Source: Prorocentrum cordatum
Lineage: Eukaryota; Sar; Dinophyceae; Prorocentrales; Prorocentraceae
NCBI GenBank assembly: GCA_963575745.1
Contig: CAUYUJ010011270.1
Location: 186,001-250,000, forward strand
Length of the DNA stretch: 64,000 nucleotides
Reading direction: 5' to 3'
Shown: one piece after another, positions 1 through 8,548 of the stretch
Numbering within the stretch: the stretch's first letter is position 1
Layout: each line of letters begins with the position of its first letter
Made by a program: the position numbers and the translations under genes
Notes under the pieces: model-generated
Database searches by the model: none
Told to the model about the DNA's origin: nothing
Seen by the model: only the letters and a program-made list of their open reading frames with translations

Positions 1-39
1 ACCGCCGTCGCCTTGCTGTCCTGTGGCAGAGCAAATATC

Positions 40-128
40 TATTCCCCTCCTAGCCCCGTTAACTGAACAGAAGGAGGGAGAGCCATATTTTGGCGACGAC
101 CGCGAGCACAGCCGCAGGCTCTCCGCCC
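40..128. repeat. DIRS split direct repeat B2 (outer left end)
   Basis: The segment starting TATTCCCCTCCTAG at 40 is repeated at 281 with one visible substitution over about 89 bases. It is the outermost repeat at the 3' end of the minus-strand element. The 39 bases to its left are flanking DNA. Confidence 0.85.
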
Positions 129-171
129 CGTCCAAAAGACGGGGGAACAGAGTTGCGGGGTGGGAGGTGGG

Positions 172-280
172 AAAAGCGCTGCTGAACCTAAACAGCTGCG
201 GGAGCAGGGAGGAGGAGGGGCGACAGAGCACTACGGCCAGGGGGGAATAAAACCGTTTAGGCGCATGCCAAACGAAACCA
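172..280. repeat. DIRS split direct repeat A2
   Basis: About 109 bases beginning AAAAGCGCTGCTGAACC and ending AACGAAACCA. They match 27,850-27,958 with only a few substitutions. The repeat abuts B1 directly at 280/281, as expected for the internal complementary region of a PAT-like element. Confidence 0.87.
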
Positions 281-369
281 TATTCCCCTCCTAGCCCCGT
301 TAACTGAACAGAAGGAGGGAGAGCCATATTTTGGCGACGTCCGCGAGCACAGCCGCAGGCTCTCCGCCC
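281..369. repeat. DIRS split direct repeat B1
   Basis: Near-identical copy of 40-128, joined without spacer to A2 at 280/281. The junction CCA/TATTCC presumably marks the recombination point between element ends in the circular intermediate. That role is inferred from the order's replication model. Confidence 0.85.
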
Positions 370-1059
370 ACGCCCGCCCCGGGCCGCTCCCCAGGGGGAT
401 CGCCCTAACGGCGCCCGCCCTCCCTCCAAACAAAGATGGCCCTAGGGGTCCGCCAATGAGACAGGGGAGGGGCGAGGGGCAGGGAGCCGGAGAGGAGGAA
501 GGAAGGCGGGCCCGCCATCACCCCGCGCAAAACCCTGGGTGCCAAGCGCACTAATCACAGTAGCGCGGCGCCGCAACTAGCTGCAGCTGCAGAGGGGTAG
601 CGCGAATACTGGAAACAGTATGGCAAAACAACAGAATCCGCCCCTCCGGGGGGCACTGCGAGGCGGGGCTGCGGAAGGCCAACTCCCCGGGCGCACAGGG
701 TCACCACTGCGGCGCACCGGATCCAGCACCGCACCAACCGTTCCCACCGCAGCTCTTCCGCTCCCCAGAGGGGGGCCTTCCACGGGTTACATCAACTGGG
801 CGCCGTCAAAACCGGCGGGTTCCCCCAGATTGGAGCCCGAGGGGTTCGCAAGGCCGCAAGCTTGGTGCCAGCTGCTTGCGGGAACAACAGGCATACGGCG
901 AGGGGGCAGCACCCCTCCGCTTACTCATGCTACGGCCAGCCAGCCATGGCTTCCACGGGCATCCCCCCTCCCCAGCTTACCGCCCCGCCAACCGGGTGGG
1001 GCTGGGAGGGGGCCCGCGCGGCGGGGGGACAACGCTGCTCCCGCCGGGACGCCTCCGGG
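370..1059. other. DIRS 3' non-coding region
   Basis: This GC-rich stretch lies between the recombinase stop and the B1 repeat. It contains open frames on both strands but no recognisable domain and no strong repeat. I read it as the 3' untranslated part of the DIRS element. Confidence 0.5.
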
Positions 1060-2200
1060 TCAGCTGCGCGCGTGGTATTCTTCCGGGGGCTGCTCCCGGA
1101 ACTTGACCCGCCCCCCTCCCTTCTCGGGTGGGGTCTGCCCCAGGCGGTTCGCGCTTCCCAAGGTGAGGTTGTAGTTCTGGGCGGACATCGCCTCCGAGAG
1201 GCCCTTCTGGGGTTCGTGCGCCTCCCAGAGGTACGCGTGGAAGGCGCCCGACCTCCACCTCCCGAACCGCTTGAGCCGCTCCAGGTCTGGTATGGCGTGG
1301 TACATAGCCGTGGCGCCTCCGATCCTCAGGGAGTGGCTCCCAATGTGCGAGGGATGTATCCCCACCGCCTTCGCCGCCTGGCCCAAGAGGTCGGTGATGT
1401 CCTTCCGCCGGATGGGTTTCCCATCCCCGTCTCGGAAGAGAGGGGGGTCTCCCTCCGAGGTCCACCGCTGGGGCGCCAGCCTCTCCAGCTCGGCGAGGGC
1501 TCCGACAGGGCAAAGGGGATTGCCCGTGGCGTAGTGGTTGCGGCAGCATCCGAAATTGTACTGGTCGGTCTTGCTCCCCTTGATGTAGATAACCACCTCG
1601 TCCGCGGACGCGAAGGTAGGGCAGACCGCGCCCTCCCTCCTCGGGGTGACATCCCTCCCGAAGAGGACCCGCTCCGCCGCCCAATCCCTACCCCCGGAGG
1701 TGTCGGCGAGGTACTCGGAGGCGCGCAGCATAAAGAAGAAGGCGGTGGTGAGGGCGGCCCAGGCGGCCGCGTCTCCTACCCTCCCGGTGTCCAGCTTCCC
1801 CTTTAGCCAGCGCATCATCTCAATGGTGACAGGGTACTTCCGGTTCTGCTTGGCGCCCATCCTCCGTAGTCCCCCCAGCGCCAGCGCGAGCCTGGGGGCC
1901 AGCTCCAGAGGGTCCGGGTATCCCGCCGCGATATGGTAGTGGCGGACCGCCATCAGCATTCCCCGGATCGTCCCCTCCGAGCGGTGCTGGACATGGGCCA
2001 GGTGGACGATCCAGTCCAGGAGCACGTCCTCATCCTACCGCCGGCCCTCCCTCCCCAGCCCCGTGAGGAGCGGGCTCCCGCCGCGGGTTTTGAGGAAAAG
2101 GCACCACTGCCTCCACGCAACGGCGTATGGGGTGCGTGTCCCCTTCGCGAGGTTCCCGAAGATGAGGCTGTCCCGTAGGCGCTCCCTCTCGTCCGCCAGG
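1060..2200 (-). pseudogene. DIRS tyrosine recombinase with one in-frame TAG
   Basis: The catalytic part is a 321-residue frame. It shows box I arginine in MLRASEYL (R101), a lysine in IKGSKTD (around K149-K152), box II HSLR (H231, R234) in HSLRIGGAT, and the nucleophile candidate Y265 in HAYLWE. This is the expected R-K-HxxR-Y set of a DIRS-type recombinase that integrates the circular DNA copy. The N-terminal core-binding part continues upstream in the same frame to about 2,200 (TPYAVAWRQWCLFLK), but a TAG at 2,035-2,037 separates the two parts. A CAG-to-TAG change would explain it. The stop inactivates the gene unless it is read through. All catalytic residues are otherwise present. Confidence 0.85.
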
Positions 2201-3230
2201 TGGCCTCCCCCAATCTGAGGTTGATCCCCCTCCGCCGTCAGCAGAGGGCACTGGGGCTCCGCCTGGGTCTGGGGTTTCCGGCCGCGGGGCGCCGCCGCGG
2301 GCGTCCCCATGACCTCCTCCTCCTCCTCCTGGGCGAGGCGCCTCAGGCGCGGGCCCCTTGCCCCCCTCTCGGTCCACGTCGTCCCCGTCGGGGGGGCGGT
2401 GCTGGAGGGGGCGAGGGAGTCCCCAGTCCCCCGCGCCCGGGGCCCCAGCAAAGGGGGAGCGGGCCCCGCCAAGTGGGGGCCGCCCAGCAGGCCTGCACCT
2501 CTGCTCTGCGGGGTCCCTCCGGGTGGTCCTCCAGCCCGGGCCCCGCGGGCCTCTCGGAGCCACCGCTCGTAAGCAGTCCGGGGGTCCTCGGGGTTAGCCT
2601 TCCAGGCGTTGAACCACGTCGCGTTGGCCGCGGCCATGAAGTCCTCATCAGGATCTCGGCGCACCCCTGCCCGGGCCCCCTCCGCGAGGAGGCCCTCCCT
2701 CGCGCTGGCCGCTGCCCGCGGCACTTGGTGCGCGGAGACGGGCGGCATGGAGCGGGCGGCACCCATGAGGAGCACCTCCTCAGGGACCCCCGCTCGGGTT
2801 CCCTCCCGCCAATCGTGAAGGAGGCCCCCGGAAATCTGCCAGGCCTCCTTGGAATCGAAGCGCCTCACCCGAGGGGTGCCATCCCCCCGCGTGTCTTCCA
2901 ATAGCACGGGGTAGTGCCCGGAGACCTCGTCAGGGTGCCAGAGTGGGTAGTCGGGCCCGCTGCTCATCGGGCTAAGGATGACCCTGACGTCCCCCTCCGA
3001 CTCCCGGGTGCTCTTCCAGGCCCCGGCCGCCTGGAGGGCGGTGGGGCGCCCTCCCTCCCCGCGGTCGGCCCTCTCAGGGACCTTGAAGTGGCGCCAGTGG
3101 GCCCCCCCCTCCTCCTCCTGCATGTAGAGCTCCAGAGGGGCCGCCTCGGGCGTCAACAGGGCGCTGCTGAGGTTCAGTGGGGCCAATCGCTCGCCCCGCC
3201 GCAGGAGTGCGAGTGCGGCGCTCCCCCGGC
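2201..3230 (-). pseudogene. DIRS linker between RNase H and recombinase, function unknown
   Basis: An open minus-strand frame covers this interval and runs into the recombinase N-terminus. It contains a conserved-looking stretch (GAHWRHFKVPERAD, then DPDEDFMAAANATWFNAWK) followed by a Pro/Gly/Ala-rich, low-complexity linker ending in an acidic run. I cannot assign a domain. Because it lies between RNase H and the recombinase with no independent start signal, it is more likely a spacer of a polyprotein than a separate gene. A frame change near 3,230 separates it from the upstream RNase H frame. Confidence 0.5.
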
Positions 3231-4305
3231 CAGTTCCCCCCGTCTCTCCAGGCAAGGAGGAGGCGGCGCGACCTGGCGCACCGGTCCCCAAGGAGGTGGG
3301 TGCGCACCACGCTCTCCGCAGTGTCGTACCCACCCTCCTGCAAGACCTCGCGGGCTCCCCCCAGATCCTGGTCCAGAGGTCCGCCCAGCACGACGAGGGT
3401 GGCGGCGTGGGAGAGCGCGTACCGCACGAAGTAGAGGGCCTCTCGGCCGGTGGGGTCGCTGCCACTGGAGCAGGTGACCCAAGTCTCCTTCACCGCGGTC
3501 CTGGCCCGCCCGGCCCGGTCGGCCACGAGTCGATTCTGGTGGACCTCCCACCAGGGGTGGCTCACGGCTGAACCGGGATTGGGGGTGGTGGCTCCGATCC
3601 GTGCCCCCATCTCTCCGGCCACCCGGCAGTAGGGGGAGAGGGTCGCACGCCACTCGAAGACCTGCACCCCGGCCAAGGGTCCGGCGGGCGGTCCCCGCGC
3701 CCGGCGGCGCTCCACCAGCTGGTAAGCCAGCCGGCGTCCCTCCTCCGAGTCTCCAGGGAGGACCAAAGGGCGGCCTTTCTCCGCCCCCGCGAGCACTTCC
3801 CTCCAGGGTCCCTTGAGGTCGATCTCCTCCAAGCCGAGGCGGTTCATCTCCTCCTGGACTACGCTCTTCGTCTCCCGGGAGACGAGGTCCATGCTGCTGT
3901 TGTGCTCGGTCCAGATTCCCGCCGCAACCGTGTGGCACCCGTAGCGGGTCTCCAGGAGCTGGAGGAGGCGCAGTCCGTAGCGGGCGAGGCGGTTCTTCGC
4001 CGTCCGCTTGTTGAGCCAGATCTCCGTGTTGGTGTTGTCCGTGACGTAGAGGACCAGGCGCCCCTCCCATCTCGGGGCCTGGGCCACCGCGAGCACCAGG
4101 AAGGTAAACAGCTCGCAGATGGCGATGATGTCGGCTCCCTCCCCAAAATCCGCGTGGAACGGCTCCATGACCTCCTTGACATCCATGACCCCGTACACCC
4201 CGTTTGACCAGTCGGCGGCCCCCACCCGGGTCTCGGTGGCGTCCCCTCCTGTCCAGACCAGCTCCTCCATTCCGCCGGGGAGGGCGAGCCGCTCCTGGGA
4301 GGACC
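3231..4305 (-). pseudogene. DIRS RNase H domain plus C-terminal extension
   Basis: A 398-residue frame carries the RNase H carboxylates in order: D10 (TGGDAT), E53 (AICELFTFL), D78 (YVTDNTN) and D128 (HNSSMDLVSRE). It would remove the RNA strand after reverse transcription. The second half (from about residue 215) has no RNase H match. It contains a patterned segment ending HLLGDRCARSRRLLLAW, which vaguely resembles the QxRxR region of C5 methyltransferases, but this is only a guess. The frame is offset by one base from the RT frame upstream: near 4,305 the two frames overlap at a run of G/C. A single-base indel would join them. Confidence 0.75.
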
Positions 4306-5054
4306 CCCTTCAAGCCTGTGTTAAAAAGGGTGGCCCAGGCCTGGGGCGCTCCCGCGTAGAGGCGGAAAACTTCCAGCGCCTCCCACCACTCGTCCCACGC
4401 GTCCTTCTCCCTCCCCTCGCTGCTCTCCTTGATCTCGACCCAAACCCCAGCCGGGTCCGCAGTGCGGAGGGGCCGGTCTACCGCCCCCAACTCGGGGCGG
4501 AGGGGGGGGCAGGTGATGGCCGCGAAGTTGAGGGTGCCGCGGAGGACCTGGACATCCTTCAGGGCTACCTGGGTGTTCCCCGTGTCGTAGGCCGGGTCAC
4601 TCAGCAGGATCCGGATATTGTTGACCTTCTCCTCGGGGAGCCGCAGGGTCTCCTCCTCCGTGTTCACGTGGACCCCCCAGCAGATCTGGTCCACGCGGAA
4701 CTCTCCCTCCTCGCCCTTCTTCTCCGCGTTGATCGCAAGAGGCCCGAATACTCTACGGGCCCCCTCCTCGGCCAGCCTGGCGGCCATCCAGGGGCGCCGT
4801 CCCAGGAGGGGCTCGATGAGGACGTCGTCGTCCATGAGGAGGTGCGAGTGGTGGGGCACGTCGTCGTGCCATCCTGGGTCGGCCGGCCGGTGGCGGTCAT
4901 GGTACTGCTTCAGGGCCGCCCCGAAGGCCATGTACTCCCCCGGGCCCCCGATCCACCCGAAGGTGAGGACGAGGTAGATGGCCACCAGGTTGCCCTCCAT
5001 CCCGACCACCTTGCCAGGGAGCTCCGTGGCGAACATGCCGGCATCCTCCGCCCG
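4306..5054 (-). pseudogene. DIRS reverse transcriptase, C-terminal half
   Basis: The frame begins at the insertion point with RAEDAGMFATELPGK and continues through LTFGWIGGPGEYMAF. The catalytic motif is MDDDV near 4,832 (equivalent to YxDD), followed by CWGVHVNTEEETLRLPEEK, which matches the usual post-catalytic LP-EK segment. These are the palm and thumb motifs of a DIRS/Gypsy-like RT. The N-terminal half, with the first catalytic aspartate, lies 14.9 kb away at 19,972-20,260. Joining the two across one TA dinucleotide keeps the frame (see the finding on the insertion). Confidence 0.85.
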
Positions 5055-5056
5055 TA
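5055..5056. repeat. TA target-site duplication, left
   Basis: TA directly precedes CCCAGAGG. The mate is at 19,970-19,971. Confidence 0.75.
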
Positions 5057-5129
5057 CCCAGAGGTCCTGAAGGACAGTTTTTTGGTCCCGACACTCATGT
5101 TGATGATGGATGACCGAAAACCATCATGC
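5057..5129 (+). repeat. Left terminal inverted repeat of the 14.9-kb element
   Basis: It matches the reverse complement of 19,897-19,969 apart from a handful of substitutions and short indels around 5,084-5,092 and 5,115-5,126. The shared parts include ACTCATGTTGATGATGGATG. Confidence 0.88.
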
Positions 5130-5207
5130 GGGACAATTTATCGTCCCGCAAAAATTGTCGGGACAATTTATCGTCCCGCAAAAATTGTCGGGACAATTTA
5201 TTGTCCC
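5130..5207 (+). repeat. Left subterminal 30-bp array (3 units)
   Basis: Units start at 5,130, 5,160 and 5,190. Each holds the near-palindrome GGGACAATTTATYGTCCC followed by a spacer related to GCAAAAATTGTC. Arrays like this next to terminal repeats usually bind the transposase; that role is inferred. Confidence 0.85.
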
Positions 5208-5697
5208 TGATTTTCTCGTGTTGGACGGCTGTCGTCCCATAGCTCACGCGTGCGACGATTCATCGTTCCGTGTTGTACACGCGGTGATCTAGTATCATTG
5301 TCGTGTTGTTTTTGTTGCTCGACAAGGCACGTAGGTCAATTTTGGCCGCCGACGCGTGCAAACCCAGCGTCGCCAACATACCACGCGTGGTTTGAGCAGT
5401 AGATCTGCCTCGAGACGTCGACTCGGGGCTAGGGGTAGACATAGCGTGGTTCGTATGATCGATACCACGCGCGCAGACATAACAAAATCCTCATCCTCTT
5501 CTTTGTCCTCCTCCTCCTCCGCCTCCCTCCTCTTCCTCCTCCTCGTCCTCTTCGCCCTCCTCGTCCTCCTCCTCCTCCCCCCTCAACCCCTTTTTCCCCC
5601 TCCTCTTCCTCTATCTCCTTCTCCTCCTTCTCCTCTTCCTCCTCCCCCTCCTTCTCCTCCTCCTCCTCCTCCTCTTCCTCCTCCTCGAGCTTCGTGC

Positions 5698-5731
<34 letters not shown>

Positions 5732-6429
5732 CTCCTCCTCCTCTCTCTCCCCCTCCTCCTTCTCTTCTAGCTCCTGGGCGCCGTGGGTTCCTCTCTTCCT
5801 CTTCCTCTCCTCCTCTTCCTCCTCATTCTCCTCCTCCTCCTCTTCTTGGGCTCTCTCTCCCCCTCTTCCTCCTGGGGTGTACTTAGACAACCTTCGGCAT
5901 CTGGGCTCTTTCATTTTCTTCTTGACTACGGGGCGGCGAGGCGGGTGCGACTCTCCAGAAATTGCAGAATTCACGGTTTGGGCTGCGCCCGCCACGTGGC
6001 AGACAAAATCGATCTTCGACCATCGCCGAATCGTCGAAGGTATTCCGTCGATGCGTCTTGACTCGGCGGCGGTCGAGGATCGAATTTGTCTGATACTAGT
6101 TGGCGTCGCCCATTGATGACTGCGCGGATGCGATCCATTCCATTGGATCTGGCTACTCTCACGGCATCGGTTGCACTGTACTTCTCAATGCTCCGTTTCT
6201 TCCGCTGCTCCTCGTTCAGAGCTCAAACGTAAAGGGCACCCTTCTCGCACCGCCTTCTGCAGGCGCCTTCTGCCCCGCACCTCCTTCATCTCAGTGCGCT
6301 GGTCCCGTCGAAGGGCAGGCAGTGAAACGAAGATGCAGGAGGACAGGGCGGCAGGCGGTTGCGGAAGACAAGGCGCGAACGATAACCTTTTTTTGTCGGT
6401 GTTCTGTCCTCTAGCCGTCGTCTCTCGTG
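5208..6429. other. Non-coding stretch of the 14.9-kb element (left end)
   Basis: I see no supported gene. About 5,485-5,870 is a (TCC)n-type pyrimidine tract whose open frames (poly-Glu or poly-Ser) are artefacts. A foldback sits at 6,000-6,092. The remainder is unremarkable sequence. Confidence 0.6.
6000..6092. repeat. 93-bp foldback (MITE-like)
   Basis: The 22-base arms at 6,000-6,021 and 6,071-6,092 are reverse complements with two mismatches, beginning CAGACAAA and ending TTTGTCTG. Weaker pairing continues into the 49-base loop. Confidence 0.65.
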
Positions 6430-6670
6430 CTAATCGACACTTTCTGATTCTCCTTCCTCCATGAACAGCCTGTCCATCTTAGCCATGCTGTCCTCTGACA
6501 TCTCCTCCTCCTCCTCCTCCTCCTCCTCCTCCTCTAGCTCCTCCTCTTCCTTCTCGGCCACCTTGTCCTTGTCCAGTTTCACCTCCTCCTCGTCCACTGG
6601 GGCAGCTAGGTGGGAAGCTAGAGGACGTTGTATGGAAGGTGTCGGGCAGCTTGCGGCGTTTGACAGGCAT
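6430..6670 (-). CDS. Acidic C-terminal exon, hypothetical
   Basis: The minus frame ends in a plausible protein tail: VDEEEVKLDKDKVAEKEEEE, a run of glutamates, then MSEDSMAKMDRLFMEEGESE and a stop at 6,430. The glutamate run is encoded by a GAG repeat, so part of this may be microsatellite noise, but the flanking residues are not repetitive. It could be the last exon of the methyltransferase-like gene upstream (stop at about 7,090 argues against this) or a separate small gene. No domain can be assigned. Confidence 0.3.
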
Positions 6671-6921
6671 GGCTGAATGAAGTGGGTGAAGAGTGCGAGA
6701 GATGCCCGCGCGGAGGGACTCTGACCCCCCCCCGTCCTCTTTGTCAGTTCGTTTCTTGTCTCCCTCCCACTCCTTCTCTCCTCCCTCTCCCCATCCTTCC
6801 CTCTATTCCTCTTGAAACTGTCTGTCTGCATCGGATGCTATCGCCGAGCACCATCCTTACAGATATCAACTGGTAGCGGATGCGATCACCAATGCAAAGG
6901 ACAACTTGGGTTCATCGGGGC

Positions 6922-6935
6922 ATCATCGCGATGAT
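6922..6935. repeat. 14-bp palindrome ATCATCGCGATGAT, copy 1
   Basis: Exact palindrome. The same 14 bases recur at 11,922, 18,020 and 28,344. Confidence 0.7.
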
Positions 6936-7072
6936 CTGTGCGATGACCTCTGCCTGCAATTTTATTCCTTTTTCGATCAACGACCGTGCACTGATGTTGA
7001 AAGCGCGGCTTGCCCACGCACGCACGAGCACTGGGCCAAGAAGCATGCAAGACCACAGGCAACCTTGCGAAA

Positions 7073-8548
7073 TCAGGCTCCCTCGATGTAAACCTGACGA
7101 GGGATGATGAGCTTCGCACTCCCAGGGTTGCCCATTAATGAGATAACCATCTTGCCGAACGCATCTGCAAACTCCTCAGGGTATGTCTCACTATCTTTCA
7201 TGCTCGTTTTGTTCCCCGTGATCCAGCAGGATGCGCCGCCCCAGCCCTTCTTATCACCGCCAGACGAGGACGGAACAGTCTTCTTGGGCTGACGAATGAC
7301 GACTGTATTATCAGTTTTACCAGCAATCTTCCCGATTTTCTGCGAAGCCGACTTGAAGTCTTTGTGCAATGCTTGAATGTGATCGCCTGGACAGGTATGG
7401 TACATCTCCATCGGCTTGGCGCTTCCACCTCCCCAGCCTCCCATCCAGAAGTGAAACCTCCTCGCGGAGGTGCGCTCGATTGAAGCGCTCACGGATGGGC
7501 TGAAATACAGCAGGCTGTTGACAGGTTGCTCCACAGAGAAGTATAGACCACGCACTGCCGCCAGCACCATGACGCACGACCTTCGGAACTCTAAAAAACC
7601 TTGTCTTCCTACTCCGCCTCACCTCCAAATATTGTTATTCATGGTTTCACTTGCACCAGTCTGTACTGGACATGTATGACTCCGAAGGCTTCCGAGATGC
7701 GCTCCTCCTTCTATCATCCTCCTCCTCCTCCTATCCTCCTCCTATCCTCTTCCTATCCTCCTCCTCCTCATCGTCGTCCTCCTCCTGCGTCTCCTCCTCC
7801 TTCTCCTGCTCCTCCTCCTCCTCCAGGTCAGCCCCGCTCCAAGCGACACAAAGTTGGCCACGTGGTTGGCCTCGAGCACATCCTTCCGCGAGTCGTCTCC
7901 AATAGTCGACTCGCGGGAGCGTTTGGTATGATGGCGAGAGATCGAAACCCACGTGGAGCACTCTGGTGCCATGTGGACGTAGCCGCCCACGACGGTCGTG
8001 GCCACGAGCCAGAGAGCGTAGAGTAGCCCGACCTGGAGACTGTACGCAACGCAGAGGGCTCTGGACATCCAAAGGGGATGGGGGTCCTAGTGGGACTATC
8101 TACAGGTCCGAGGGGCTTCAACCAGAATTGGGACCAAGAGCATTTGGTCCAGACGGGTGTCGCTGATTTGTTCCCAGGGGACCGCGGTGCAGACATCTTG
8201 AGACCCATCATCCGCATCTTTGCGGTCCAGTGTGAAAGCGCGAACTTCATGATGAAGGATAATGTTGCGAGCAAGTCGGCCACTCCCGCTGAACAGCTCT
8301 ACGAAGCCAGTGTTCCGATTAATGTATCTGAGTGCATGCGTGAAGTACTCCACGCATCCTGCCAGCAACGTTTCTGAAGTGCCACTCTCCAAATCTATGG
8401 GCATGCCTTTAGCCTGCATCTCCGTGGCTGTCCTCCTGGCCCAAGAGAGGCCTGCACCATGCGGTGGCATCGCCCCGCATGCACATGAAGCCAGAGCAAG
8501 AACAATCGTAACCTGGACTAGGCCACGCCAGACACGAGTGGAAGCCAT
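7073..8548 (-). CDS. C5-DNA-methyltransferase-like protein, three exon segments
   Basis: Segment 1 (about 8,548-8,190) has a hydrophobic N-terminus and the SAM-binding motif FVELFSGSGRLARN. Segment 2 (about 8,065-7,850) has VHMAPECSTWVSISR, the place of the catalytic Pro-Cys motif, here PEC. Segment 3 (about 7,592-7,090) opens after a T-rich acceptor (TTTTTTAG) and has YFSVEQPVNSLL, the equivalent of the ENV motif, then KPMEMYHT and YPEEFADAF near the end. The order of motifs I, IV and VI follows C5-cytosine methyltransferases, and the cysteine is kept. Introns between segments include a (CTC)n tract at 7,700-7,830; their donors are not plain GT, so exact junctions are uncertain. The predicted substrate is cytosine in DNA, by family only. 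The gene lies directly downstream of the transposase, with overlapping ends near 8,520-8,548, suggesting one transcription unit. Confidence 0.6.

Noticed and set aside
5130-5207. CRISPR-like short regular repeats
   Set aside because: The 30-bp units are nearly identical throughout, with no distinct spacers, and the array is mirrored at the other end of a transposon in eukaryotic sequence.
5429-5995. Glu-rich or Ser/Pro-rich ORFs over the TCC tracts (also at 13.9, 14.8, 18.9, 55.8 kb)
   Set aside because: They are produced by triplet microsatellites that lack stop codons, and no flanking unique protein sequence supports them.
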